From Flavobacteriaceae bacterium R38 (GTDB lineage: Bacteria > Bacteroidota > Bacteroidia > Flavobacteriales > Flavobacteriaceae), in NCBI GenBank assembly GCA_009901575.1, contig WXYP01000005.1:1-64000 (forward strand): DNA of 64,000 nucleotides, written 5' to 3'. Made by a program: the position numbers and the translations under genes. Positions 43,190-51,926 of this stretch are shown here, one piece after another (within the stretch, counting starts at the first letter, position 1; each line of letters starts with the position of its first letter). Below the pieces are notes generated by a model. It ran no database searches. It saw only the letters and a list, made by a program, of their open reading frames with translations, and had not been told where the DNA came from.

Positions 43190-43825
43190 CTATTTTTCTC
43201 TGTAAGCATTATTCTTTTTTAAAGCCAGTCTATATTCTGCTAAAATAATCTTTACATCATCTTCCATTTTATTATTTAATTCTGAAACACGTGTTGTATC
43301 AAACCCGTATAAAAGTTCATCTCCTTTCCTGCCTCTTAGGTTTCTTTCTTTATCTATAATAAAAACTTCCGGCAGGCTTAGATGATCATCTAATGCCAAA
43401 TTAGATTTTAAGCTATTAAATAATGTGGTTATTTGTTCTTCTTTCCCAAAGAGAAACTTCCAGTTTTTGGTATCCGCCAAAGTATTCAATTCTCTTTTAA
43501 GCTCATGTACTTTATCTTCTTGATGTTCCGGAAGGATCATTACAAATTGAAAATCATTAAACTCGTAAAACCTTTTATAAATTTTTTGATTTAAATTGAA
43601 AGCACTCCCTTTTTTAACTTCAACATTATCTCCCAAAAAGCCCAGAATCGTAATCTTATTCTGAAGAGTAATTTTTTCTCCTGATAAAGATTTAAATTCA
43701 TTTACATCATCTACTCCAACAGTTAAGGTTGGAAGTTTTGCAAAGTTATTTACTCCTGATGCAAAAAAAAGGTATGCTACTATAGGGAGAATGAAGAGAA
43801 CGCCTAGTACAAGAGCTTTTTTCAT
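43190..43825 (-). CDS. Cysteine-free SCO-like thioredoxin-fold protein
   Basis: The 211-residue protein has an N-terminal membrane anchor (about 4-21) and a layout parallel to SCO (ITILGFLGDNVEVKKGSAFN in place of the CxxxC strand-helix, and LPEVFIIDKERNLRGRKGDE in place of VALIDREGFLRSRKDQ). It contains no cysteine, so it cannot bind copper or do thiol chemistry like its neighbour. It may be a structural partner in oxidase assembly. It is the first gene after a terminator-like hairpin and lies 3 bases before the SCO gene. Confidence 0.75.
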   Translation of the reverse strand: MKKALVLGVLFILPIVAYLFFASGVNNFAKLPTLTVGVDDVNEFKSLSGEKITLQNKITILGFLGDNVEVKKGSAFNLNQKIYKRFYEFNDFQFVMILPEHQEDKVHELKRELNTLADTKNWKFLFGKEEQITTLFNSLKSNLALDDHLSLPEVFIIDKERNLRGRKGDELLYGFDTTRVSELNNKMEDDVKIILAEYRLALKKNNAYREK

Positions 43826-43926
43826 TTGAATGCTTACTTTATTATTTCTTTATCTTTTCAGACGGAGTCAGTTTATTTTTTACTTCAAAGAAGAAGTTAA
43901 AATTCTTCTAAAGTATTTCTATAAAA

Positions 43927-43950
43927 AAAGACGGTTAAAAAACCGCCTTT
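43927..43950 (-). terminator. Terminator after the oxidase subunit IV gene
   Basis: AAAGACGGTT (43927-43936) pairs with AACCGCCTTT (43941-43950), one mismatch, 4-nt loop. On the minus strand a run of T follows (43929-43923). It divides the oxidase-subunit genes from the SCO/DUF420 genes. Confidence 0.75.
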
Positions 43951-43964
43951 AAATTATTTTATAA

Positions 43965-44348
43965 TTAGAAGTCCCAACTTAAAAGGCCGGTTTTCATTAC
44001 ATCGTATATATAGCTTCCTTCTACTAAAAGAATAAATGTTAAGTAAGGTATTAGTATTAACAACGGAAGTACTATTGACCATCTAAAACTACTTTTCTCA
44101 TCTCTTAGATGCATAAAGTCCCATGCTATATAATAAGCCTTTACTAAGGTTAGGATAATGAAAATCCAGTTAAGAGCTTTCATTCCTATAATTTTAGCAT
44201 TTAAAAATTCAGGCTTGTAAATCCCTAATACGACTTCTACTGTTGTTACAATAGAAAGAAAAATTAATACTCCCCAGATTTTTTGTTCGTTGGATTTAAA
44301 CTTTAATAACCCTCTGAATATTTCTAATTTATGTGTATCGTGTGCCAT
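43965..44348 (-). CDS. Cytochrome c oxidase subunit IV
   Basis: The 127-residue protein has three transmembrane helices (about 24-42, 53-75, 88-110) and the pattern of the prokaryotic COX4/CtaF family (WGVLIFLSIVTTVEVVLGIY, KAYYIAWDFMHLRDEKSSFR). It is a small accessory subunit of the heme-copper oxidase in the inner membrane. It follows subunit III with a 27-base gap. A terminator follows. Confidence 0.92.
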   Translation of the reverse strand: MAHDTHKLEIFRGLLKFKSNEQKIWGVLIFLSIVTTVEVVLGIYKPEFLNAKIIGMKALNWIFIILTLVKAYYIAWDFMHLRDEKSSFRWSIVLPLLILIPYLTFILLVEGSYIYDVMKTGLLSWDF

Positions 44349-44375
44349 TCTTTAAGAATTTCTTTTTTGTAATAA

Positions 44376-45356
44376 TTAAACGAGATAGAAAAAGGTAAAT
44401 ACAAATACCCAAACTAAATCTACAAAGTGCCAATAAAGCCCTACTTTCTCAACCATTTCATAATGTCCTCTTTTCTCATAAGTCCCAATGATCACGTTAA
44501 AGAAAATAATAAGATTAATTAATACCCCTGAGAAAACGTGGAATCCGTGGAATCCGGTAATAAAGAAAAAGAAATCTGCAAATAATCGGTTTCCATATTC
44601 ATTACGAACCAAATTAGCACCTTCAACTACTAATACTGCATCTTTTAATTTTTCTGCAGACGCTGCTCTGGAAAGCACTGTTTTTTTGCCTTCTTCATCT
44701 AAAAACTCTGTTCTAACAACAATATTATGATGTGCTTCAAAACCTGCAACTACTTCTTGCACTGTATAAGCCGGTAGTGCTTTTTCTGAAGTAAACCATA
44801 TTCCGTCTTTTCTGGCATGCGTAGTTCTTTCACCGTGTAAATCTTTAGCAAACTCAGAAATTGCTACTCTTTTACCTGTATCTTTATCTAAAAACTGAAG
44901 TATCCTTCCTCCTCTGGTTTCCAATGCTCCATATTCTCCTTTAATAAAAGTATTCCATTCCCATGCCTGAGAACCTACGAACATTGCCCCACCGATAATA
45001 GTAAGAAGCATATACCAGGCTACTTTTGTTTTTTGCATTTTATGACCAGCATCTACTGCCAATACCATAGTAACAGATGACATAATTAAGATAAAAGTCA
45101 TCAAAGCCACATATATCATCGGAAGCTCTTTACCATGAGCAAATGGAAAGTGAGTAAACACCTCATCGGCTATCGGCCATGATTCTATAAATTTATATCT
45201 TGAGAAGCCATAAGCTACTAAGAATCCTGAAAATGTTAATGCATCTGAAATAATGAAGAACCACATCATCATTTTTCCATAACTAGCATCCAGAGGTTTG
45301 TTCCCTCCGTTCCATATTTTGTTTTTGTTTTCTGTACTATTAACAGTAGCTTCCAT
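44376..45356 (-). CDS. Cytochrome c oxidase subunit III (long form)
   Basis: The 326-residue protein has the COX3 helices (about 28-50, 74-96, 112-132, 259-282, 300-322) with MIYVALMTFILIMSSVTMVL and FFFITGFHGFHVFSGVLINL. Between helices 3 and 4 is a polar insertion of about 120 residues (140-255) facing one side of the membrane, which ordinary subunit III lacks. It is the second subunit III gene of the cluster, 47 bases after the first. The insertion may hold an assembly or cytochrome-docking site. Confidence 0.92.
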   Translation of the reverse strand: MEATVNSTENKNKIWNGGNKPLDASYGKMMMWFFIISDALTFSGFLVAYGFSRYKFIESWPIADEVFTHFPFAHGKELPMIYVALMTFILIMSSVTMVLAVDAGHKMQKTKVAWYMLLTIIGGAMFVGSQAWEWNTFIKGEYGALETRGGRILQFLDKDTGKRVAISEFAKDLHGERTTHARKDGIWFTSEKALPAYTVQEVVAGFEAHHNIVVRTEFLDEEGKKTVLSRAASAEKLKDAVLVVEGANLVRNEYGNRLFADFFFFITGFHGFHVFSGVLINLIIFFNVIIGTYEKRGHYEMVEKVGLYWHFVDLVWVFVFTFFYLV

Positions 45357-45403
45357 AAAAAGTAGATCTGTTTTTAAAAATTGCCCAAATTTACGCTTTT
45401 TTC

Positions 45404-45985
45404 TTATCTAAAGAAATAGAAAAATAAAATGAGGTAAACCCATAGAAAATCCAGAAAATGCCAAAAGGTTGCACCTAGCTCTAAACCAAGAGTTTTACCA
45501 TCTTTATATTTTTGTTTAAAATGATTATAAATTACTACAAATAGAACGATAATACCTGCTGCAACGTGTGCTATATGAACAATCGTTATAGCATACAGGA
45601 AAGAAGTAGTTATTGTACTTTGACTTCCTGTAAAATAATATCCTGCTTCTATGATTTGAGAGTAACCTACAAATTGCAACGCAACAAATGTGATCCCTAG
45701 TATTAAAGTGATCAGCAAAAATTGCATTCCTATATTATTTTTATTTTCCTTAATAGATTTCTTTGCCAGATGCATAGTTACGCTACTCAAAACAATTGCA
45801 ATTGTGCTCCATAAAAATGCAATTGGAAGCTCAAAATCTTTTAACCAGTCTGGCCTGCTCTTACTTACCACATAAGCACTGGTTAATCCGGCAAACATCA
45901 TTAATAAACTAATAATCCCTACCCATAGCATCATTTTCTTTGCCCTTGCATCTTTCTCTATATAGGTTCCTTCTGTTAAATCCAT
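45404..45985 (-). CDS. Cytochrome c oxidase subunit III (short form)
   Basis: The 193-residue protein has five transmembrane helices (about 17-37, 54-72, 88-108, 126-148, 172-192) and subunit III motifs (SSVTMHLAKKSIKENKNN, TIVHIAHVAAGIIVLFVVI, FWHFLDFLWVYLILFF). Two different subunit III genes side by side are usual in Bacteroidota caa3-type clusters. It starts one base before the heme O synthase stop, suggesting translational coupling. Confidence 0.92.
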   Translation of the reverse strand: MDLTEGTYIEKDARAKKMMLWVGIISLLMMFAGLTSAYVVSKSRPDWLKDFELPIAFLWSTIAIVLSSVTMHLAKKSIKENKNNIGMQFLLITLILGITFVALQFVGYSQIIEAGYYFTGSQSTITTSFLYAITIVHIAHVAAGIIVLFVVIYNHFKQKYKDGKTLGLELGATFWHFLDFLWVYLILFFYFFR

Positions 45986-46894
45986 TTAGCTTAAAAATTT
46001 ATCAATTACATATACTATTTGAATCAGGCTTATGTAACTTACACTAGCTAACATTAAGTTTCTTGCCGATTTGTTATCTTTTTTATGATACAACGTGAAA
46101 GCGAACAACAGCATCCCTATTCCTAACAGAAGAATGATAACAGCCGAAACAACAGACAATTGTAATTTCCCGGTTAAACCTGTTACAGGAAAAACAGAAA
46201 TTAATATCATCCAGATCGTGTACATAATAATTTGTAATGCCGTGGCTTTATCTTTCTTTCCTGTCGGAAGCATATTAAATCCGCCTTTCTTATAATCATC
46301 ATACAACACCCAGCCAATAGCCCAAAAATGAGGGAATTGCCAAAAAAACTGTATCATGAATAATGTTCCGGGTTCGATACCAAAATTATTGGTAGCTGCT
46401 ACCCATCCTAACATAAAAGGAATTGCTCCAGGAAAAGCCCCTACAAAAACTGAAAGCGGGGTTTTAGTTTTTAATGGTGTATAAAGACATACATACAGGA
46501 ATATTGATATCGCCCCAAACATTGCAGTCTTTGGGTTCACAATATACAATGTGATTATTCCTAATATGGTGAAAATACTAGCTATAGTAAACGCTGTACT
46601 AACAGACATTCTACCAGATGGAATAGGCCTGTTTTTAGTCCGGTTCATCAAGGCATCTAAATCTTTCTCTATGATCTGATTATAAGCATTGGATGCCCCT
46701 ACCATAAAATATCCACCTAAAGAGAGAAGTATCAATATTTTAAAATCCACAACCTCTGCACCCAGCAAATATCCTGCTACGGAAGAAAAGACTACACTTA
46801 TTGCTAAACCTACTTTCGTTATTTGCTTAAAGTCGTCTATAATTAAGGCTAATGATTGTGTTTTTGATATCGTGCTAAATGCGGTTTTCATCAA
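45986..46894 (-). CDS. ctaB: Heme O synthase (protoheme IX farnesyltransferase)
   Basis: The 302-residue protein is a UbiA-type prenyltransferase with about nine transmembrane helices. The Asp-rich motif is NQIIEKDLDALMNRTKNRP (72-90), followed by IPSGRMS, and a second motif is near 215-225 (YDDYKKGGFNMLP). It farnesylates heme b to heme o, the precursor of heme a for the adjacent oxidase. It is the first gene of the operon and has a good promoter at 46913-46943. The unrelated name cyoE is used for the same enzyme elsewhere. Confidence 0.95.
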   Translation of the reverse strand: MMKTAFSTISKTQSLALIIDDFKQITKVGLAISVVFSSVAGYLLGAEVVDFKILILLSLGGYFMVGASNAYNQIIEKDLDALMNRTKNRPIPSGRMSVSTAFTIASIFTILGIITLYIVNPKTAMFGAISIFLYVCLYTPLKTKTPLSVFVGAFPGAIPFMLGWVAATNNFGIEPGTLFMIQFFWQFPHFWAIGWVLYDDYKKGGFNMLPTGKKDKATALQIIMYTIWMILISVFPVTGLTGKLQLSVVSAVIILLLGIGMLLFAFTLYHKKDNKSARNLMLASVSYISLIQIVYVIDKFLS

Positions 46895-46912
46895 TCTCTT
46901 CTAAATCGAGTG

Positions 46913-46943
46913 CAAAGATATGTTACATCAATTTTTTATGCAA
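46913..46943 (-). promoter_or_regulatory. Promoter of the oxidase operon
   Basis: On the minus strand TTG (46943-46941) precedes TATCTTTG (46920-46913) by 20 bases, an exact Bacteroidota -33/-7 pair. The ctaB ATG lies 18 bases downstream. Confidence 0.75.
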
Positions 46944-47050
46944 TGATTTTCAAATAGTTTTACGCTTTTTAAGCTCATGTTTTCTTCATTTCTCTCCTTT
47001 TAATGTTAGTTTTTCACTTATTATACGTCTAAGCGGAAAAATCAACTACA

Positions 47051-47953
47051 ATGAAAATATTCAGACTGGTGCTTATTATCCTGTTAAGCACAGCATTTCA
47101 ACTTAACGCTCAAAACCAACAAGAAATCAAAGTAGAAACCATTAAATTAACTGATCAACTCTATATGTTGGTCGGACAAGGAGGTAATATTGGTATTTTT
47201 GTTGGTAAAAATGAGCTCTTTATGATTGACGATCAATTTCCACACATGACCGTTAAATTAAAAGAAGCTATAGCTAAAATCTCTGACAAACCTCTTAAAT
47301 ATTTAATTAATACACATTGGCATGGAGATCATTCCGGAGGTAATGAAAACTTCAATAAAGATGAAGTTGTTATTGTAGCTCATAAAAACGTAAGAGAACG
47401 CATGAGTACAGAACAGTTTAATAAAGATTTCAATAGAAAAACCCCTGCTTCTCCTGCCGGTGCATTACCAGAAGTAACTTTTACAGAAGATATCACTTTC
47501 TATGAAGGTGATGAAACTGTAATGCTATTTCATGTTCACAATGCTCATACAGATGGTGATGCTATTGTTTATTTTGTAAACAATAATGTATTGCATATGG
47601 GAGATACATATTTCAGACAAAAATACCCTTTTATTGATTTGAATAGCGGCGGCGGAATTAACGGGTACATTGATGCTTCAAAAAAAGCATTATTATTAAT
47701 TAATGATGATACTAAAATTATTCCGGGACACAGAGATCAGTCAAATAAAGCAGAACTTAAAGAGTATTTAGCGATGCTGGAATATTTAAGAGATCGCGTT
47801 AAAGCTGAAATTGAAAAAGGTAAAACAGAAGAAGAAGTAACAGCAGATTCTTCAATTACTAAAAAATACGACGATCTTAACTACGGAGATTGGTTCATAA
47901 AGTCTGATGTAATACGCCGAACAATTTACAGAAGTTTAAAACAAGATAATTAA
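47051..47953 (+). CDS. Secreted MBL-fold metallo-hydrolase
   Basis: The 300-residue protein has a signal peptide (1-20, ending LNAQ) and a metallo-beta-lactamase fold: HWHGDH (H89, H91, D93, H94), H166 in HNAHTDGD, the bridging Asp185 in HMGDTYF and H227 in IPGHRDQS. The arrangement is that of a two-metal periplasmic hydrolase. Its C-terminal helices (EYLRDRVKAEIEKGKTEEEV) match the cyclase-like or quinoprotein-relay-type MBL group rather than a classical beta-lactamase. The substrate is unknown. It is a single-gene unit ended by the terminator at 47983. Confidence 0.88.
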   Translation: MKIFRLVLIILLSTAFQLNAQNQQEIKVETIKLTDQLYMLVGQGGNIGIFVGKNELFMIDDQFPHMTVKLKEAIAKISDKPLKYLINTHWHGDHSGGNENFNKDEVVIVAHKNVRERMSTEQFNKDFNRKTPASPAGALPEVTFTEDITFYEGDETVMLFHVHNAHTDGDAIVYFVNNNVLHMGDTYFRQKYPFIDLNSGGGINGYIDASKKALLLINDDTKIIPGHRDQSNKAELKEYLAMLEYLRDRVKAEIEKGKTEEEVTADSSITKKYDDLNYGDWFIKSDVIRRTIYRSLKQDN

Positions 47954-47982
47954 TAAAGAGTTTAATACTCTTAAGATTAATT

Positions 47983-48042
47983 CCTGTCTACGCACTATAT
48001 ACCAGCCCAATTTAATTTAGGTAGTGAGTAGGCAGGTTTTTT
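47983..48042 (+). terminator. Terminator after the MBL-fold gene
   Basis: CCTGTCTACGCACTA (47983-47997) pairs with TAGTGAGTAGGCAGG (48022-48036), one mismatch and one G-U pair, 24-nt loop, followed by six T. Its end touches the stop codon of the convergent RemB-like gene. Confidence 0.7.
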
Positions 48043-50155
48043 ATTGATAGTCGTTATACCAATTAAACAAATCTGTTCTAAAACCAATATTAAACCAGGT
48101 TGTACTATTACTAAACGTATTGGCAGTAACTGCATCCGGATTAAAATCCCTGAAAATAAAATTCCCAAAAACCTTAAGGTTAGTTGTAGGGTTAATCAAA
48201 TAACCAACCTGAAGGTCTGCATAAAAAGTAGACACTTTATTCCCTTGAAACAATTCTATCCCGTCGTCTGACGGACGATTATTTTCACTGGTAAATATAT
48301 CTCCTCCAAAAGCAGTAGCATTCCCTTCAAGATCTCTTCCTTGCTGACCGTAAATAAGTTTTGCTGTTCCAAACCATCTTTTGTGATTGTAATTTGCTAT
48401 ACCTATTACTTCTCTAAAATTAGCCCCTTTAGGGTGAGCTAATGGCTGGTTATTATGTCCAAAGTTTAGCCGTATTGTATTATGAGAAAAAGTATAAGGA
48501 CGTACTTGGTTAAACTCACCTTGAAGTAATAATCCATTTACTTTAAATGCGTTGTAATATTTAACACCTAATTGTACTCCAAATTTATTTCGAAAATTTT
48601 GCTCTCCGCCAAAAAAGTCATCAACAGAAAGTTCATCCAGAATAAACTGCCCATATAAATTAATACGGTCATTCCATTTGTATTTTCCACTTAACCCAAT
48701 AAGTGCATTTCCTGCCCTTGAACCCGTAGAAAATTCAATAAATCTGTAAAAAATTATAGGGTTTAAGAAATTCACATCTAATCCTCTATCTGCAGAATCA
48801 TCCGTAATAACAGCTTCATAGAAACCCAGATTTAGCTTTTTAGTCACATTCCAGCTTAAATAATGTGTCGCTATATATTTTGCCAAAAAAGAACCATCGT
48901 CTCTTGTTGCTTCAGGTCTAACATCTCTAACAGATAAAAACAAGTTGGTGTATTTAAACTTCCCGAATTCTGTATCAATTTTAAAATAAGGATATGGAGA
49001 AGCTATATCACTTAAAAACAGGGAACGATATCCATCTCCTATAAAGTTTTTTCCATTTCCAAATTGGAAACTAAAATGCTCATTTGGCCTATATGCAATA
49101 TATCCTTCGGCCACCGGGTAATCAAATGCATCACTATTAAATTCTTTTGCGATTCCTCTTCCCGGAATGATAGCAGGATTACCTCCAGCCGGACGAATAT
49201 TTCGTGCAAAATCATTAAAATAATCTGCAAATCTTCCCTGGCTTTCATACAATGAAGTTGAAAAAAAGAATTTTTTTCCTATTCCTCCCTGTATTAAAGC
49301 CCCCCTGGTGTTATTATAAGTAAAATCAACATCATCACTATCATCTCTTCCTAACTGTAAATCTGCTATCGGATCAAAAGTAATCCAATAGTTTTTTCCT
49401 TTTATTGTTGTAAAATGTTCATTCCACCATTTTCTACCCCACCATCCTTTTTTATTTTTAAATAAGGATTGATTATACCCTTTAAGGTCAAAGTAATTAT
49501 TTACATAGGCAAAAGAATACGGTTTTGAAGCTGTATGACTATTACTCCCTGACTGATTTAATGCCTGATCAAATATTGCATAGCGCTGATGAGAAAAAGG
49601 AATATTCAAATGACTCTCATACTCTTCATCTTCGTATTTTTTTGAAATAATCTCTTTAAACTCATCAGAATTATCTCTGGTAAATTGATTTACCTTTTTT
49701 GAAGATTTTATTTGTAATTCTGTTTCATTATCCGTTAAAGGTATTTTCAAAGTCATAGAAAACTGCATATAGGTAGGCTTACCACTATATGTTGGCGGAG
49801 TTATTTTTGGCAATAATTCAAAAACACGCTTTACTTCTTTTTTAAGTTCTTCATATACCGCATCTGCATATATTAATTTAAAACTACCTTCTTCATTTAC
49901 TTCAAATAAAAATGAAACATTTCCTTTGTAATTTTCTGCTTCTACTATTGAAGGCACTTTAAAATTAGTAATTAAAAAATCTTTCAAAGTAGTATCGAAA
50001 CAAGTTCTTAATCGATCAACAGCAACCTCTTTACAAGCATCAAAAACCGGGTATTTTTCATAAGTTTTAGTAGATTCCTGTGCGTGAATAGCTGTATTCG
50101 AAATAGAAATAAACAAAAAAGGAATAAATATTATTTGCAATAATTTAATCTTCAT
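48041..50155 (-). CDS. RemB-like outer membrane barrel with N-terminal TonB-C-like module
   Basis: The 704-residue protein has a signal peptide (1-25). Residues 36-140 follow the TonB C-terminal pattern seen in the two neighbouring TonB genes: VFDAC (C41), RTC (C52), NF, then VSFLFEVNEEGSF and LLPKITPPTYSGKPTYMQF. From about 200 it reads as a large beta-barrel (YAIFDQALNQSG, GRKWWNEHF, FQFGNGKNFIGDGYRSLFLS, LGVKYYNAF, FNWYNDYQ end), most like the flavobacterial gliding-motility protein RemB or capsule-type Wzi barrels. That identity is from memory and moderate. It may link surface polysaccharide or adhesin handling to motility. TonB paralogues lie immediately upstream. Confidence 0.7.
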   Translation of the reverse strand: MKIKLLQIIFIPFLFISISNTAIHAQESTKTYEKYPVFDACKEVAVDRLRTCFDTTLKDFLITNFKVPSIVEAENYKGNVSFLFEVNEEGSFKLIYADAVYEELKKEVKRVFELLPKITPPTYSGKPTYMQFSMTLKIPLTDNETELQIKSSKKVNQFTRDNSDEFKEIISKKYEDEEYESHLNIPFSHQRYAIFDQALNQSGSNSHTASKPYSFAYVNNYFDLKGYNQSLFKNKKGWWGRKWWNEHFTTIKGKNYWITFDPIADLQLGRDDSDDVDFTYNNTRGALIQGGIGKKFFFSTSLYESQGRFADYFNDFARNIRPAGGNPAIIPGRGIAKEFNSDAFDYPVAEGYIAYRPNEHFSFQFGNGKNFIGDGYRSLFLSDIASPYPYFKIDTEFGKFKYTNLFLSVRDVRPEATRDDGSFLAKYIATHYLSWNVTKKLNLGFYEAVITDDSADRGLDVNFLNPIIFYRFIEFSTGSRAGNALIGLSGKYKWNDRINLYGQFILDELSVDDFFGGEQNFRNKFGVQLGVKYYNAFKVNGLLLQGEFNQVRPYTFSHNTIRLNFGHNNQPLAHPKGANFREVIGIANYNHKRWFGTAKLIYGQQGRDLEGNATAFGGDIFTSENNRPSDDGIELFQGNKVSTFYADLQVGYLINPTTNLKVFGNFIFRDFNPDAVTANTFSNSTTWFNIGFRTDLFNWYNDYQ

Positions 50156-50230
50156 TTACTATAATTTGAAAGGAGTAGCAATATACTGTTTTTATCAATT
50201 ATTAAGTAAACGCAAGTTTTAAATAAAAAT

Positions 50231-50250
50231 TCCCACCGAAGTGGGATTTT
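50231..50250 (-). terminator. UUCG-loop terminator after the first tonB gene
   Basis: TCCCAC (50231-50236) pairs with GTGGGA (50241-50246). Read on the minus strand the loop is TTCG, an extra-stable tetraloop, followed by ATTTTTATTT. It lies nine bases past the stop of the TonB gene at 50255. A T-run on the other strand makes it potentially bidirectional. Confidence 0.85.
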
Positions 50251-50254
50251 TTTG

Positions 50255-51055
50255 TTATTGGGTTTTAAAAATAATGGGTTTGGAAAAGACAACCGGTACA
50301 TTTTTATCTTTCTGCTTTCCAGGTTGCATATCAGGGATTAATTTCATCACCCTTCTCGCTTCTTTTTCCAAAACCGGATGTGGGGCTCTGACTTTAATAT
50401 TGGTTACCACACCCTCTTTATCTATAGTAAATTGAACATCTATCCTTTGCTTTCCTGATAAACCATAAGCTTCACTCAAAGAAGTTCTAAAATTTCTCAA
50501 GACAATTTTATTAATTCCCTCAGACAAACACATTCGCCTATCCTGATTCGACTTTAAATTTTCGCATCCTTTAAATACAGGAGCAAATTCAACAGCTAAA
50601 ATGTTTACCGGTTCATCAACTGGTTCGTCATAATCAATAGCTCCAAAATCCAGATCTCCATCTGTTTTTATATTATCTGAGCTGGTAATATCTGTTTCTT
50701 TCCTGGTAAAAATTTCATTTTTAATAATTTCTAATTGATCTATTGCTTCAATTGGGGGCGCTTTTTCCTCTTTAACAGGCTCTTCGGTTTTAACAACTTC
50801 TTCCTGGTAAATTTTAAAATCATACACTTCTTCCTCTTCTATAGTATAATCAAACGCCTTGTTTACACTCACATCTTGTTTAATAAACGGGAACACTGTT
50901 TCAAATCCTAAATAGACTATCAACAAGCTTAATATTAACCCGATTTGAAAATGCAGCAATCCGTTTTTTCGTAAATTAGCATCATGCTTCTTTGTACAGT
51001 GCCTTTGTAACTCATTGCCGTGAGTTACTGTGCGTTTTTTAGTGTAACCTTTCAT
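50255..51055 (-). CDS. TonB-family energy transducer
   Basis: The 266-residue protein has a long basic cytoplasmic N-terminus (1-32), a transmembrane anchor (about 33-52), an acidic and Pro-containing periplasmic spacer (60-150), and a TonB C-terminal domain (about 165-266) with VFKGCENL, RRMC, VQFTIDKEGVVTNIKV and LIPDMQPGKQKDKNVPVVF. It couples the proton-motive force, through ExbBD, to outer-membrane transporters. ExbB and ExbD are not in the window. It forms its own unit between two terminators and is a paralogue of the next gene. Confidence 0.92.
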   Translation of the reverse strand: MKGYTKKRTVTHGNELQRHCTKKHDANLRKNGLLHFQIGLILSLLIVYLGFETVFPFIKQDVSVNKAFDYTIEEEEVYDFKIYQEEVVKTEEPVKEEKAPPIEAIDQLEIIKNEIFTRKETDITSSDNIKTDGDLDFGAIDYDEPVDEPVNILAVEFAPVFKGCENLKSNQDRRMCLSEGINKIVLRNFRTSLSEAYGLSGKQRIDVQFTIDKEGVVTNIKVRAPHPVLEKEARRVMKLIPDMQPGKQKDKNVPVVFSKPIIFKTQ

Positions 51056-51112
51056 AATTAATATGGTTTTAATGTTAATGTTACGTTAAGTACAAGAAAC
51101 ATACCACAAAAG

Positions 51113-51140
51113 AAAAATCCCACCGTATGGTGGGATTTTT
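51113..51140 (-). terminator. Terminator after the second tonB gene
   Basis: TCCCACC (51118-51124) pairs with GGTGGGA (51129-51135), 4-nt loop, with A/T runs on both sides giving a U-run in either direction. The stem is nearly the same as in the terminator after the neighbouring tonB gene. Confidence 0.85.
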
Positions 51141-51167
51141 TACTCTGTATTTATAAAATCAGATCTT

Positions 51168-51872
51168 TTATTGTAGTCTGAAATTGATCGGAATACTAAA
51201 TGGAACTCTTACCGCTCTTCCTCTTTGCTTTCCAGGAGTCATTTTAGGAAGTTTACCAATAATTCTGGCTGCTTCTTTCTCCAGGTTTTTATCTGGTCCT
51301 CTCATTCGTACGTTAGTAATACTTCCATCTTTATCGATAGTAAATAATACCGCAACACGACCTTGAATTCCTAATTCTTGAGCAATTTCCGGATAACGGA
51401 AGTTTTTACGAATATGTTTTTGCATTTGCTGGTTAAAGCATGCACGTTTATCACTTGCATTTTCACATCCAGGAAAAACAGGAACATCTTCAATTACAGC
51501 AAAAGGAACATCTACATCTACTTCTTCTTCTTCTACTTCTACTTCCTCTACTTCTATAATTTCTTCATCCTGATCTGTTTCTGTAGATTCAATAACAGTT
51601 TCTTCAATCTCTTCTTCATCTTCCACAACATCTATAATTTCTGGCGCTGCTGGTGGAGGTGGAGGTGGAGGTGTTTTCAACTGCTCTGTAATAGGCACTT
51701 CTTCATCTAAATCATCGTCTAGATTAAGAGCCTGGATATCGTACTCTGTTTTTTCATATTGTTTCCATTCTATACCCTGCCAGGTTAAAAACAATACTAA
51801 AGCAAGCCCTATAGCAAAGTAAAGTCCGCTATTTGCTGTTAGGTCTGCTTTTGGATTTTTCTTAAGTTCCAT
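51168..51872 (-). CDS. TonB-family energy transducer
   Basis: The 234-residue protein has a short cytoplasmic start, a transmembrane anchor (17-33), a run of seven prolines (68-74) and a Glu-rich spacer (85-120), then a TonB C-terminal domain (about 130-234) with VFPGCENASDKRAC, HIRKNFRYPEIAQELGIQGR, VLFTIDKDGSITNVRMRG and LPKMTPGKQRGRAVRVPF. It is the more conventional of the two TonB proteins. It is separated from vanZ by 54 bases and has its own terminator. Confidence 0.95.
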   Translation of the reverse strand: MELKKNPKADLTANSGLYFAIGLALVLFLTWQGIEWKQYEKTEYDIQALNLDDDLDEEVPITEQLKTPPPPPPPAAPEIIDVVEDEEEIEETVIESTETDQDEEIIEVEEVEVEEEEVDVDVPFAVIEDVPVFPGCENASDKRACFNQQMQKHIRKNFRYPEIAQELGIQGRVAVLFTIDKDGSITNVRMRGPDKNLEKEAARIIGKLPKMTPGKQRGRAVRVPFSIPINFRLQ

Positions 51873-51926
51873 AATTCAAAAGTTTATAAGAATGCTAATT
51901 TAATTATTTATTTATATTAAAAGCAA

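Noticed and set aside
47051-47953. MBL-fold gene as an antibiotic-resistance beta-lactamase
   Set aside because: The zinc-site motifs fit the MBL superfamily, but the surrounding sequence and C-terminal helices do not show the classical B1 Cys/His site context, so resistance is not supported.
51378-51710. 110-codon aromatic-rich frame opposite the second tonB gene
   Set aside because: It is the reverse image of the Glu/Pro-rich spacer codons of TonB and reads as low-complexity Phe/Tyr/Trp runs.
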